Notes under the pieces: model-generated
Databases searched by the model: none
What the model was told of the DNA's origin: nothing
Seen by the model: only the letters and a program-made list of their open reading frames with translations
Part shown: positions 25,436 to 38,590 of the stretch, piece by piece
Numbering within the stretch: position 1 is the stretch's first letter
Layout of the letters: each line of letters begins with the position of its first letter
Assembly: GCF_008831285.2 (NCBI RefSeq)
Contig: NC_045145.1
Coordinates: forward strand, 14,276,040 to 14,340,039
Source: Nymphaea colorata
Taxonomy: Eukaryota; Streptophyta; Magnoliopsida; Nymphaeales; Nymphaeaceae
Direction: 5' to 3'
DNA: 64,000 nucleotides
Made by a program: the position numbers and the translations under genes

Positions 25436-27958
25436 CTAAAGAGGGCCAGGAAACGTACCACTTTCTCTTTGCTCGTTCCACCTGTCAATCTGTGCACAAG
25501 GAGATATCAATTAGTGCAGCACTAGAGCAATTCATAAATCACAAGCAGTTCATCCGGAAACTTTATCATCGATAGAGGTAAGGGCAGTAAGGAGGTTAAT
25601 GAACTGCAAACTTATAAATGACGTACAAGGCAAGACTACTTTAGAGGTGCCATGATACATGTTAGCTTGTATTTCAGTGGCCAAAAATATCCGCTGGAAC
25701 GCAATTTCAGGTAGCACTTGGTACCACAAGATTCGAAAGCACACCAGCAATAGCATCTCTTGAAAACTTCATTTTCCAAGGATTGACATTCAAAATTATA
25801 GATCAAATGTGAGTTTTAATATTTCAACGGGCACTACAGAATTGCCACAAACACTCCCCTACTGCTAGCAAACCAAGTTATGCTCACTGGTTTGGATACC
25901 ATATGGGCTTCAAGTGACAAGAAACCAAGCAGAGAGCTAAATGGTAGGGCTATGTCCAGGCATAAAATGTTTGAGGTCTGGCCGGTCTGGTTGGCTTCTT
26001 TTGTGCACGTATAGGTTAATGATATCAAGCTCGCTTCAGAAGGTTACAAAAACACTTGCACTCAGGAAAAGAGCATATCTCAGCGAGTTTCGCCATCACA
26101 AAACATACCCATTCACCAGGGCAAAGAGAACGGTAATACTTTGCAAACTTATCGCATTCAGTAGCTCCTTCTCCTTTTGCATCTATGCACCTACAAAAAA
26201 TTTGATTTGTTGGCTCTCATGAACAAAACTCATCCAACACAAAAAAGAAATTGGAGGCAGAAGAAACAGGAATAAGATGCTGGAAAGTCCAGGCCTACCT
26301 ATGGTACTCGATGTACCGGGTGAAGCAATGCCTTGTTTGATTGGTCGTAGGGAAACGGAAGTCTGCTGGCGCCGTCTCAACCTGAAATTCAAGGGAACAT
26401 TTTGATGCAGTAATATTTAGCTAATTCTAGCAGTCAGCCTGAGCAAAATACCAACGATGAAATTACCTTGATGACTGCCGCTGGAGCAGCAGTTTCTTGA
26501 TCTTCGCCTTCGTCAGGCTCGGAGCTTCCGATGCTTTCATGAGCAACAGCAGGTTCAGCATTCTCTGCAGCCACCTCTGGAGTAGCACCAGTCATGCTTT
26601 CTCGTTCAGCTGATTCCGTAAGAGTTTCTACTGGTTCTTGCTGCAGTTCATTCCCCAAATGCTAAATGATTTCAATCACCGAAAGAACCAGACGTAATCA
26701 TGCTCTAGTATCGTTGATGACTTACGACAATAACCTACCAATACGAAGAACAGTAAAAGGAAACTAAAAAAGTAGCAGTTCAAGACATCGACAAGAGTCA
26801 GAATTACGAAGGAAATATCCCATGTTGGGATACCCATATCACGACATTCACTCAGAAACCTCGTTTTTCAGCAGTTGCTGGAATCTCTTTAACCCTTTCA
26901 TCCATTCCAACGCCGTTCCCCGTTGAGAATATGCCCAAGAAAGTCCAAGCATCGTCTGCCTCCAGTTGCTGGGGGGAATTTGTCAGCAACTCTGGATGTT
27001 GAGAAAGCGTCTCCTTCAAAAGAGTGTGACACTCGTGTTATAGTAGCATTCGAAGGCGTGAAGGGGTGAGGTTACATGGACGTAGGCTTGTTCAAGACAG
27101 AAGTTACGGTAGCGATGGTCTAGAAAAAGAAATAGTCCATCCAGATAAGTCCTGCAGACTAAAGCTAGAAAGGAGATGAGAAATATACATTCATATGATT
27201 AATGCCTGAAGCTTCTTCAATACACCACTTAATCGATCGATGGCTACACCAAAGGCTCTAGCAGCAGTTACTTATTTAATATTCATGACGAGAATGGCCG
27301 CTTTGAACAAGAAGCAAAGACAGACAATTACAGTGATAACATATCACGAAAAGGAAAATGAAATTGCCCGTTGTCAAATTAACCTTCTCACGAAGCAAAC
27401 CCTATTAATCAAAGTACCTTGCATTCTTTGCCAACTAAAATATGCATCCAGGAAAAAAAAAAATCAGCAATGTGGTAGATAAAGCATAAGCTTGTAACAG
27501 TAGGTCATCAGAAATTGATCTCAATCGTTGGTGATGTCGTCTAAGAGAAAAATCATGAAGATTTTCCACAAGGTGGAAGGTGCAATCAAACAAAAATCCA
27601 TAGGAACCTTCCTTGCCAAGATAGGGGTAAGAATTTCCATTTTTCCCTTTGTACACACAAACGCCAAAAGCTCAAGCAATCGACGGCAAGAAGATGCATA
27701 CATCGTCGTTCTCAACGGAGAAAAACGCACATCAAAGGCAAGGAAGAAAACGCCAAAACAACGGCACCCGAGAGATTGATAGATCAGCGAAAAACCATAT
27801 TTCCAACAGCAAATGAAAATGAACAAAGTGAAGCAACAAATAACAAAGCGTCATTTGATCGCCACCATACAAAAGACTAGACTCAAACACTAGCGAAGAA
27901 GAGAGAGATAGAGAGAGAGTACCTGGTTAACGGGAATCGCCTGCTCGCCTTCCGCCAT
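25436..27958 (-). CDS. COX6B: Cytochrome c oxidase subunit 6b (plant long form)
   Basis: Five exons on the minus strand: 27923-27958, 26467-26661, 26299-26381, 26109-26190 and 25436-25489 (450 nt, 149 residues). COX6B is a small intermembrane-space subunit of mitochondrial complex IV. The acidic N-terminal extension (about residues 1-77, rich in Glu, Pro and Ala) is typical of plant COX6b-1. The core 'ETAPADFRFPTTNQTRHCF', 'YYRSLCPGEW' and 'WNEQRESGTFPGPL' is diagnostic. The paired cysteines are present as CX9C ('HCFTRYIEYHRC') and CX10C ('ECDKFAKYYRSLC'), the oxidative-folding signature of this family. The last exon needs the acceptor at 25490, giving 'IDRWNEQ'. A second AG eight bases further on would shift the frame. 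Intron 1 (27662-27922 region down to 26662) is 1.26 kb. The leader is GA-rich just upstream of the start. Confidence 0.93.
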
Positions 27959-30845
27959 GACTCTCTCCCTCCCTCCCTCTCTCTCTCTCGCCTCCTCTCC
28001 TGCGAGTTTGCGGCCGCCGGAGGAAAGCAAAAAGGCTCCAGAATTTGAGGGAGAGAAGGGATATGGCCACTTTATGGAATATAAAAATTTTAAAAAATTA
28101 CAAACTAACGCCTAACGAGTAACGAATAGTCAATTATCGAACAAGCCCCCCAACGTTTTGGTACAACGTCGCGTAGTTCTTTTTTGTCAAAAAGAAACTA
28201 AAATAATAAAATAAAGTACAAGTTTACCTTTATTTAGAAAATATTTTAAAAATCAACAAAAACTAAAAAATGTAAATTGCTGGACACCATAAGGTACACC
28301 ACTCGATCTCAAAAGACATCCTAGCTACAGGCCGCTTGAATGAGCTACCCGTCAATCCATTGTCATTTCGTTTTCCATTTTTACTTACATTAATTATCTT
28401 CTTTAAAAAAAAAAATTCAGGTGAGTAGTGAAAGTTGAAGCTCTCCTCTCCTAAACTTTCTTTTCGCCCTCCTGCGTCAGGAATTCAAAATTTTAATGAG
28501 AGCCAAAATACTATTTTTTTTCAAATTTTATACATATGTTAAACTAAAGTTTTAAAATTTACAAGTAAAACTTTAATTTTTTGAAAATTTGAATAACTCA
28601 TGGCATTCAAACAAGTGACCAACCACCGCCTATCAATTGCTGGCCTAAGCAAGTGCTCCAAACTCCTTTTAGAGCCTCACCTTCTTTTCCTTACTTTGCC
28701 ATTTATTTATTTAAGCCTTGTGAAAATAGTTAGAATACAAAGACTATTGGGTAGTGTCCTCTCACTTCCAGTGCCATCTCCAGCTTCTCCGCAGGATCGG
28801 GATAATAACAAATTATGACTTCCCGTATCGAATAAATTTTCGAGACACACCATGCTTTTCTTAACAAAGTTCATATCGTTTTTAAAACCCAAGTAGGTCA
28901 GTTGTTGTCCCGCTTTATGTCTATTTACATGTTAGTGCTTCCTTTTAACAGTAAAGTCGAACATTTTTGTTCTCTTCCTATCGAAATTTATGGCTTCCCA
29001 TTATTTGCCTATTGTTTCACAGAAATTATTTGGTGGCATGAGTTACGAAACAGGATTTCCATTTCTAAAAATCATTTCCCTATTTAAACTTATGCTGTTC
29101 GTTTAATAACTGCTTTGAATCCCATCAACTTCAATAAAGTAATAAATTTTCAAACATTCGCTTCCACTTCTCATATTGCCTCCTCTACCCATTCTGTTCT
29201 GCTTGCAGATAGATGTGCACTGAAGTTTTGCACTTTGCATCTGCTTGAAGTTTGCCGGCATATGCCGCAAGCGATGCCGTGAGATTTACTTGTTTGTGAA
29301 TTGCATAACTGATGAACGCCAATCATGGTTTACTTGTTTGTGGATTGCATAATTGATAAGCACCGATCGAAAAAACAGTTTCAGATGACAGGAAAAGTCG
29401 AAATGCCACTGTGGAAGCAGGATAGAGGGCGCGCATATTCAACGATGAAAATGGGGAATCAACACACTTCAGATGAAGCTTCTTGATTTCCCTTGAAGTG
29501 TGTAACTCAAGGTTGAAACATTTTTTCCTTCTCGTCTTATAGCCGTTCAAGGAATCTTCACAAGAAAGAGCTCCAGTAGCAGTTGATCTAAGAGGCAGCT
29601 TCCATTTCTGTCTTGTTCACCTTGCACACAATCATAATACCTAGCTTCACATCAAATCACTAGAATCATAATTTTTTTGGACAAGTTTTACTCATCTACC
29701 TTCTTTCCAGTAGTGATAAAATTGACTTTGTACCTTACAAAAAACGAGTACGAGTAAGTGGAAGATAAGTGAAGGGAGATGCCAAAGCTATATGCTTCCA
29801 CCTGCAATTTTGAATATCTATCAATTCGAAGTCTGAATTCAAGCTGACATCAAGCATTTCTCGTGCATTTGCATGCACACACAAACAAGCCGACAGGCGC
29901 CGAGATCAGATGCATATAGTGAGTCATCAACAAGTTTGTTTCCAACAGAAGCAGACGAACAATGGATAATGATAGCATGCGAAGCTGCTTTCAAATGGAC
30001 CAGCATAATTACGAATTTCACATATTAATAAATTTCGGGTGCCAGAATTTACAGTGGCCATGAAAATGGGACTGAAAATCTGACAGTTGAGGAAAAGATG
30101 GGCTTAATCAAAGCATTGTGAGAAAGCAAGAGACAGGCATTGACATGCTTCATTGCCCACCAGTTTATAATTTACTGCATCTCGCCGTCGTCTTTCCCTT
30201 GAAGCTAAAATGTTCATACACATCACTTTTCATTTGATCAACTCACAATAGGAGATGGAAGACCATATTCCCAGCAGCATATCGTTCTGATAATGTAATA
30301 ACAAATTATACATACCAATTTCCACACCAAAAGTCTCCCTCTCTTAAAATAGATTGATGATCCAGCATGATCTTTGTGACAGTACTGGTGTCAGCAGGCA
30401 GAAGAGATTCACCAATTGCAAATAGATCTGCCTTTGTAGAACCTCACTTTCAAACTGCAGATTTACGCCACCAGGGACTCTTCCCCATGCAAAGATCACT
30501 CACCGACAGCAAAGTCGGAATCTTACTGCGGCAACATATATGTTCGCGTGTTCAGAAATGGCAACATCAAAGAATATCGCTCGGCAAGCAATATTTCATC
30601 TCCAAAGAATTTCTCCCGAAAAGTGTAATCCTAGAAGAAGAGCACAAGAGACTGTCATCAATGGCCTCTATTTTCAGATTTTACCGTGCCAACATACTAC
30701 AGCGATGACTATTCCATGTCATGTACAACAAAGTATGATATTCACTTGCGGTATTTCTCTCAGAAATCAGAACAAACTTGTAAAGGGACAATATGATTGA
30801 ATAGAAAGTAACCTCACCAATCCAATTCCCACGTATCTGGGAAAT
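27959..30845. other. COX6B promoter side and 3' flank of WEB gene
   Basis: A CT-rich leader lies immediately upstream of the COX6B start (27959-28000). The rest is AT-rich, with no gene that I can support. The 113-codon frame at 30367-30708 overlaps the 3' flank of the WEB gene and shows no family motif. Confidence 0.55.
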
Positions 30846-33486
30846 TTATTTATGGTTTTTCTTCTTCAGTAGATTTCCGAACCTGTGGAGCAGTGGCTTT
30901 TTCTTTTTCTGTCTGGCAGGAGAGACTGTGTGGGCTTCCACCTCTTCCAACTGGTGACCATCGACGTGATCATATTCATCAGAATTCAGGGTCTCAGCGT
31001 CATCCAACCTTGTAGGTGATGGTGCTCTCAACACTGACATCTTGTCAATTGGTTCATATTGAGGTTGAACATTTTGCTGTTTGGCTATATTAACAGAACC
31101 ATTCATATTTACTGGATGGGAGATTGGTTCCTTAGTCGCAGAACCGACATTTGAATTCTCCAGCACAAGAGTAATGAGATGAGCAGAGTTCGTCTTCTCA
31201 TCTGACCGCGAAAGGATGTGTTGAGCATCATAAATTTCTTCAGCTGATGCTTTATATTCATCAACCGATGCCCTCCCATAGTCGGATTCACCGGGCGACC
31301 TTGTCTTGTTCTCAAAAAGGGCTTTTGCTGATGCTGCTTCCAGCAACCTTGTCAATCTGTCGACTTCCTCAGCGGCTGCTGCTTCACTGTTCCTCAGATA
31401 TTCATTTTCATGATTTTTTTTCTCCAACTCCCTCTCAACCTTCGATAATCTATCCCTGAGCCGCAAATTCTCGACGCTGACAAGCTCCAACGATTCCCTT
31501 ACAGAACTCACGTCTGCCTCTGCTTGTTTCACAGAGTCCACGAGTCTACGTTTCTCCTCTTGTGCTTCTCTTGCTTCTTCCTCTGCTTTCCAGAGAGAAA
31601 TCCTTAATTCCTCGTTCGCCTCTTCCTTGATGGCAATCTCCTCTTTTGATACCTTAATGCAGTTAATAAACCCGATTTCCTTCTCCTTCCAAATAGAAGC
31701 AGCATGCTCCGCATCTAACTTGGCTCTTTCAGCGATCTCTTTCAATCGTTCAATTTCCTTGGTTGCTTTCTCTAATTCCAACTGAAGAACATCTTCTGTG
31801 CTGCTGACGTTTCTTTTGTAGCGCTCTGCTTCAGCCTTCAAGTTCTCCAATTCTGCTTGAGCAGACAGAAGTTCGTCCTTCACTTGATTAGCTTCCGTCG
31901 TGACTTCTTTGAGTGCAATTGCTAGATCGTCCAGAGCCTGCTTGCTCTTCTCTTCCGCTTTCCTCACCGACCGAAGCTCATTGCGCAGCGAGCTTGCTTC
32001 TTCTGCAAGATCCTCCATGTTTGAAATGGCCAACTCCTCTCTCTCTCGTGTGAGCGAAAGATCCTTCTGCGCGTTTTCTAGCTCCAGCTTGAGTGATTCA
32101 ATGGTTTCACCCATGCCATGAAGTCCAATCTTGCCTTTCTCGGCACTTCTGTGCGAATCTTCGAGATCATCACTGCTCTGCCTGACTGATGCCTCCATTG
32201 CTTGCATCTTCTCCCTTAGAGAAGATATTTCAAGCTTAGTTTCTTCAAGAGACATCTTTGCTTCCTCTAACTGCTTTGTTATTGACTCCATCGATTCAAA
32301 TGCTCCGTCCTTGGATGCTTTCGTTATCTGAATTTCCCTCTCCAGCTTCTCAATTATCTTCTTACTCTCCAATAGCGAACTTGATGCCTGGAATTCGGAA
32401 TCTCTTGTACTACTAAGCTCCAAATTCAGTTTCTCCAGCAATTCTTCCCTTTCTCTTAACATAGACTCAACTTCCTTCGCTCTCTCGATCCCCTTCCTCA
32501 GCGACTCGATAACTAATCTCGATTCAGCAGCCAATTCAGATGATTCTCTTGCCTCTGCCTCCCATTTGGAGCCTCCCATTTCATTCTCCCGCTCGAAAGC
32601 AGATGAAAAAGTCAGAGATTCTTTTAGCGAGGCTAGCGCAGACGATAGATCCTCAATTTTCTTCGCATTCGAAATGGCGGTCTTCTGAGCATTATCAGCC
32701 TGCTCGAGTGCCAATTTCTTGACTTCTGATGCCGCAGACAGCTCTCTGCTCACCCTCTCCAGCTCCTCCCGAGCTGCAAGCAATGCTGTGGCATCCAAAG
32801 ACCGTTGCTTCTGAACCGCCTCCATCTCGGACTGCCATGCTTCGTCCCTCTTCTGGGCAGCCTCGATGTTCGCTTGCTCCAATTCGTCGACCCGAAATCT
32901 CTCGACCTCAGATATCTCCTCTGCTCGCCTCTGAGCAAAGAGAGCCTCGGTGAGCCTCGAGTTCGCCTCCTCGGCCATTTTCTTCATCTCCTTAAGCTCA
33001 TCCAGAGCTCGAGATTTCGCGTCCTCCGCGACCATCAGCTGATCAGTGGCCTTCTTCAAATCCACCTGAGCCTGTCCCAGTTGATGCTGCAATTCTGTTG
33101 TTCCCCTAGTGACGACCCTTTTCTGCAGAGTCGGAGTTTCCACCAAAATCGAGTCACCCGTCAAAACCAATTTGAGATGATGGGGTGAAGAAATGGAAGG
33201 TCTCCGGGAAAACTAAAGAGCACCATAATCAGAATTCCAAGACTAAAGAGCAGATGATAGAAGAAAGTATATTGAGTACCTCAGAAACCGAGTGGGTGGT
33301 GCTGATTTTTGAAGATTTGCGTTCTCCAAGTCTGGGTGACCGATCCAAGGACAATCTTATGGGTGATCGATCTATCGACGATCTTCCATGAGAAGAACCC
33401 GATTCAACATCAAGAGACAATTTCGAGATTCTGCCACCAATTCTCGACAAGGACGTAGGCGTGGTAGGTGTGCTCCTATATGCCAT
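30846..33486 (-). CDS. WEB-family coiled-coil protein (At3g02930-like)
   Basis: Two coding exons on the minus strand, 33280-33486 and 30846-33122, joined in phase 0 for 827 residues. The short first part is Ser/Arg/Pro-rich ('RISKLSLDVESGSSHGRSS', 'SPIRLSLDRSPRLGE'). A coiled coil runs from about residue 75 to 690, almost all heptads of Leu, Glu, Lys and Ala. It contains the WEB-family block 'LQHQLGQAQVDLKKA', 'ALDELKEMKKMAEEA', 'RRAEEISEVERFRVDELEQ' and 'RDEAWQSE'. The tail is strongly basic ('KKKKPLLHRFGNLLKKK'), as in Arabidopsis At3g02930 and At5g16730. WEB1 and PMI2 of this wider family control chloroplast movement under strong light. The role of the At3g02930 branch is less clear, so no function is asserted. 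ATG 33486 lies just after a leader-intron acceptor (33503). An upstream in-frame ATG (33510) would fall inside that intron. Confidence 0.88.
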
Positions 33487-33774
33487 TTCCGACGAAAAAT
33501 GTCTGCGCATAAGGAAATCACCATTGGGAATCAATTAAAGCCAATACCAACAGAAAAAACTGACTGCCCTTCAAATTTCATACACAGACGTTCCAAATTA
33601 GACCTCAGCACATTGATCAAACAGACAGGGTCCAGTTATCTCCCTACTGTCAAACCCAACGGCCACAAGCAGAAACTGATAGCAAAATTGACAAATTTTC
33701 CAGGCATGGGGATGCATACCGGGATTTTGAAGTCATGATGCTTGGAAATTTTGCCTACGGTTGAGAAGAAGAGC

Positions 33775-33814
<40 letters not shown>

Positions 33815-33850
33815 AGCTGGCCTGAGGCAGGATTTCCAAATGATGGTGGC
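33487..33850 (-). promoter_or_regulatory. 5' untranslated exon and leader intron of WEB gene, with GA/CT run
   Basis: The acceptor 'tgcgcag' ends at 33503 and a donor (cccg/gtatgc) lies at 33719, giving a leader intron of about 217 bp (33503-33719). The first exon, from 33720 upward, contains a CT run on the transcribed strand (GA at 33779-33808). Pyrimidine-rich leaders of this type are common at plant transcription starts. Confidence 0.55.
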
Positions 33851-36296
33851 CTTTGTATCGTCCCTTTACCAAAACCCCGCAACTTTCAACAGCGCAAGCC
33901 AACTGTCTGGTCTACCTTTGTTCTCTCCTCCCTTGACATATAAAAAGAAAGTCGGGACTCTTTAAGCAAATCTTGTCAAGCCAGCAGAAACCCAAAGATG
34001 GTCAACCATCATTCGAAGTTTAAGACAGGGTCCTTCCTGTTGGACCTTTAAAAGAACGAAAGAGCACATCTATGTGTATCACTTTTGCGTTATAGATAGT
34101 GCCATTTGCATAGTTTTAAGTATTTTGGGTATTTAAACACATGAATTTACCAGTGTTCTTTTGTGGATCGACTTACTCAGTGATTCAGCTAATCGGTTAT
34201 GAATTGGACAATAAAAGTAAATGAAAAATATAATAATTTAAAATAAGAAAACATTGAAAATCTTCCAAAAATAAAAAAAATGGAGTTGTACATTTATGGT
34301 GAATCTTGAATCAGACTGGTTTGCTACAATTGGATTGGATTCAGCCGACTCAAGGGAATTTCACAAACTGATATAGGTACACCAGACTTTGAATGCATCC
34401 AAAAATTAGGCTGCCCAATATCAATCTGTCTTGTAAGAATGATTGCTGGGGTCCAGCCGAAGCTCACACGGAACACTAGGTACATGTGCCTATTGTATCT
34501 CAACGTTTTAACTGATTGTAATTAAATTTAATTGCAGAAAAGTGATTTACATAATTAATTTAATAAAGTGTTGATTTTCTTTAATTTAATTTAATTTTTG
34601 AAATCAAATGGATTTTTGACATTTTTATGATCGTTCATCTTTATGCAATGTTACAAAGTGATGTAATTGACTCAAAAGTTCAACCCCATTAATCACCAAG
34701 AAACAAAGTTGGAGTGTATATCTCTACTTATACTCGGATCGAATTAGGTCCCCGTTACTGTAATTCTTGTCTACATCCATCTTGCATGTGGAACCAGATT
34801 TTCCCTGCTGTTTACGCTTCCTTTGCCTAAATTATTGGGTGAGAGAAAGAGGGAGACAGGAAATTCAATAATGCCATTTGCAAATATGACATCTAACTTT
34901 TGAACTTTTCTAGTAAACCTTAACCGCCAAGATGAATCCAAAATGTCCCAAACTCATAGAAAAAATCTAATTATGTATAGGATGTTCGTGATTTTAGAAC
35001 CATGAAAATCTTTTTAAATCCATAGAATTTAATATTACATGCAAGTTACCTATAGAATTTATAAACGTATGCATAGCATTTGGATAATTGGTGAAGTTGA
35101 ATGTATAAGTCACTTATTCATGGCAATGACATCAGTGAGTCACAAGAACACTTACAGAAGCATTTCATTAGCTCCACATAATCAACCTTGATTTAGGTAA
35201 ATAAACAGCTAAAATTTGCCTTTCTCACTGGTTTTTTGTTTTCTTATTTTTGCTTTCTGTTAAACGGTTACGGTGACAGGCAAGGAAATTTCAAAATTCC
35301 ACATAAACTTTTAGGATCTGTTAAAGAGAACGCAAGCTGTTTAAAGTATAATGACCCAACGTTTTTGGAGTCCAATAAACAAACGATAAATGTTTAAAAG
35401 CAGTTTTTTTTTTTTTTTTTGTGTGGGTGGGGGATGCTTGACAATGACCTGTCACCGACATGGAAATGTTTAAAGTGCTTACGAAACTCAAACGGAAAGA
35501 GATCTCAGATCCACGATGGCTGAAGTTAATTGTTTAAACAAACTATACATATATATATATTGAATGACACCAATTTGCAGGGAAAGACATCAAAAGGAAA
35601 AGCTAGATAGATTTAATGCTTTTGCTATAGCCAGGCTGTAGTGAGATTTAATTTGCCTTCCCCATTTCTTCCAACCAACTACCTTCCAAAGATTCACCCA
35701 CTCTTTCCTACATCCTCTTGCTTTAACATGATATAAATGATCATGTCAGCTTTACAACTAAGACTACTTTTGAGAGCAAAATTTTACATATATTTTCCAT
35801 GTCCAAAGCCAATAAATCTATCAAACTGATGGCTTTCATAAAACGAATGCACAGTATCTTCATATGATAAAAGGTACCGATTGGGTCTCTAAAATTCACA
35901 TTTCCCCAAGCATAGCCTTTCAAAGGCTAAGTGAAAGCCTTTGTGAGCTTTCCTCTTTTGCAGTCCTTTCATTAAGCAGAGAAGAGACAACAAACATGCA
36001 GAAAGACGACATTGAACAGGGAGACAGATTCGGTGCCCTGGAGAAATTTCAATGATGCTCTCCCTTTGTCTGCATTTAAAAATGAATTGGCATCTTTCTG
36101 TGAAGTAGTACCCTTCTCATCATTGTTAGAAAATTATTGTTCTTATTAAGAAGAAACCAGAGAAATGGGTTTGTTTAATGGTTGGTGTTGTGTGTTTATC
36201 AAGGTGGGCAGCAAGCGAACATGAAGGCATTGTGCAATCACATGGTCGGGAGGGGAGAGCCAGCTCTATCATTCACAACCGGCCAAAACATCATTT

Positions 36297-36300
<4 letters not shown>

Positions 36301-36373
<73 letters not shown>
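36301..36373. repeat. GA microsatellite, about 36 units
   Basis: Uninterrupted AG dinucleotides for about 73 bases, the longest pure GA run in the window. It is not next to a recognised gene start. Confidence 0.95.
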
Positions 36374-36376
<3 letters not shown>

Positions 36377-37819
36377 TCTCAGCGGATAAATAAGAGTAAT
36401 TGTGTACACGGGTCAGGCTCTTATCAAAATTGGGTGATCCAGACTCAGATCCCACTATGATGAAGAAGCACTGAACCTAGATCCAAGTCTTCTGATCAAT
36501 CTTTGAAGGGAAAGCAAGAAAATCCATGTTCCTATTCCTTTTGTATGTGGTAGATCTACATTTTGGTTTCATTGGGATTCATGTATGTGCTTGGATTTAT
36601 ATGAAATTTCCTGTTCTAGATCTAGTTTCTTAATTTGAAGAAAGGTTAACTGGACCTGTTTATTTCATAGGAGATATGGAATCAAACTTACTAGATAAAG
36701 GTGGACCTGACTCTTTGAGGTCAGCATAAAGGTCAGGAGCATGTGCATGTGCCCCATTTACTGCTGATTGTTGTTGGATTTCACTAAGATCTGAACGATA
36801 AGAAGGCGAATAAACATCAGCCTTATAACCACACCCCGTTGTTTAACACAGATTAAAATTGTCCATTTAGAAAAAGATTCGATCTTTAACCACAAAACAA
36901 AGAGAGGGAGGGTGAGACGAGATATAGGCAAGCGGCTGAGGAGGTGTGTGCCAAGGTTGAGATGCACGCCCAATGCACTGTGGTGTGTAGGTTTATAGCG
37001 GTGAAAACACCCCATGTAGCGGCGCGTATAATCTAAGTCACGTACAGCGGCGAAGACAAGCACCGGTAAAGATACCGTGTTTTCCGCCCTCCTCTTGTTT
37101 ATGAGTGAGTTTTCAATCAAATGATTCATCAAAGATTCAAATAAGTCAGAATCTTTAGTAAATGGAGTTACGAACAACAACAAAGTATCTCCAAGATAGA
37201 GGGGATATTCCTTTAACGTATGGTTTCACGAATGTATTTTTGGTTACATTTTTCTGTTAAAGCATTAATCAGTGTCATCCATGTTCTAACTTGAAGTCTC
37301 CCTTAAAATCCTTGAAGAAATGATATTTTTGTGCAATCTGAGCATATATAAAACTTATCTTTGCATTCTTGAACAACAAATCAAAGGCATATCACTGTTG
37401 TCATTCTCCAATCTATGAAGTGGAGCCAATGTTGGATGTGGATGATAAGCTGAGAGGATTAGGGTGTTATATGTTGTTCAATTGCCTTTTAAACTTTGGA
37501 AAGTGTGTACTTCTTAATGGTTGACTCAGTCGTGTAGATAGTTCACACGATTATGAAATCTAACTATAGAACTGGTCGTGGCTAATAATTCCATGCACTA
37601 TACGGCCAAAATCATACTATTTGATAGGATTTAGACATGTTTTTTGCTTGATATATGATGAAATGGTATATTAAGAGAGAAATTGGAAAATAAACTTCTT
37701 GTTTTTATTCTTGTAAATGCTCTTACAGATTGAGTAAGCTTGCATTGATTGGCTTTTGTTTCAATTATATTGGAAAGGAGAACAATTTCCTGAAATTGTG
37801 TAAACTCCTGTACAACAAC

Positions 37820-38540
37820 AGGGCTAAGGAGCATCCAATTTCTGGTAGTTGGCTGATCATCCTGCTCCACAAGCCGCTGATTACTCTCCTACATGTCTTT
37901 CATATCCACAAGATGTTATAGTTCCCCACTTCAGCAGCGCACTTCATCTGAATGCTTTGACGTGTTGTTCTGAGTGAATCGCAGTGAGACACACGCTTCA
38001 TGCCTTTGAAGAGTGTGCGTCTAATAACACTGCTTTAGTGCAGCACAGTATTGGTGCCATTGCTAATATTTGTTTCTGGAATTGCTATTCAACAGGCATC
38101 GAACCATCATCTCCAGAATTACTGCCAGAGAAAGTGAAGGACTTATTGAACTTGACAAAGGCAGTTAAGGATGCTGAGATAGAATATTGTCCATTTTCAT
38201 GCAAAATCTCCTGAAAAATGAGACATACCCAGCATTGGCTATTTCATTTCTGGCCCTGAGGCTCCTTTATTTCCTTCTCCCAAGACTGCAAGACTGCTTG
38301 CAGAGACAAAATGCTTTTGGGAAAGGTACGTGCAAGGCAGGGGTGTTGCCATCCTCTGGAAATGTATTCCAAGGCTCTGCAAAGGGAGCAACTTACAGGG
38401 AGAGGTAAAGGGTGTGGCTCGGGGTAAAATGTCACGGTCGGATCAGCGTCGGAAAGCCACGGCGCTAGCACTTGGGAAGCTCGTGGGGAACCGCCATGGT
38501 TTCAGGATTCTAAGATTTCAGAGACTCAGATTGAGAATTT
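37820..38540 (+). other. Possible decayed gene fragment, unassigned
   Basis: Several adjacent frames have ordinary amino-acid composition: 'ALVQHSIGAIANICFWN', 'PELLPEKVKDLLNLTKAV', and in another frame 'PLFPSPKTARLLAETKCFWE'. Stops separate them and I cannot define splice sites that join them. I do not recognise the family. It may be a pseudogene or a captured gene piece, or chance. Confidence 0.25.
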
Positions 38541-38590
38541 GAGAGAGAGAGAGAGAGAGAGAGAGTGAGAGAGAGAGAGAGAGAGAGAGA
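38541..38590. repeat. GA microsatellite
   Basis: GA dinucleotides with a single T interruption (gagtgag) near 38566. Confidence 0.9.

Noticed and set aside
25436-25489. Frameshift or 8-bp deletion in the last exon of COX6B
   Set aside because: It appeared only when the nearer acceptor was used. Using the AG eight bases earlier restores the conserved C-terminus completely.
33487-33534. Longer N-terminus for the WEB protein from an upstream start
   Set aside because: An acceptor at 33503 and a matching donor at 33719 indicate that this stretch lies mostly in a leader intron. Only ATG 33486 is inside the exon.
36178-36393. Plus-strand frame ending in an Arg-Glu repeat
   Set aside because: It is simply translation of a GA microsatellite.
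36758-37183. 141-codon minus-strand frame
   Set aside because: It has some protein-like texture but no recognisable motif, no splice context and no neighbour evidence; it is not strong enough to call a gene.
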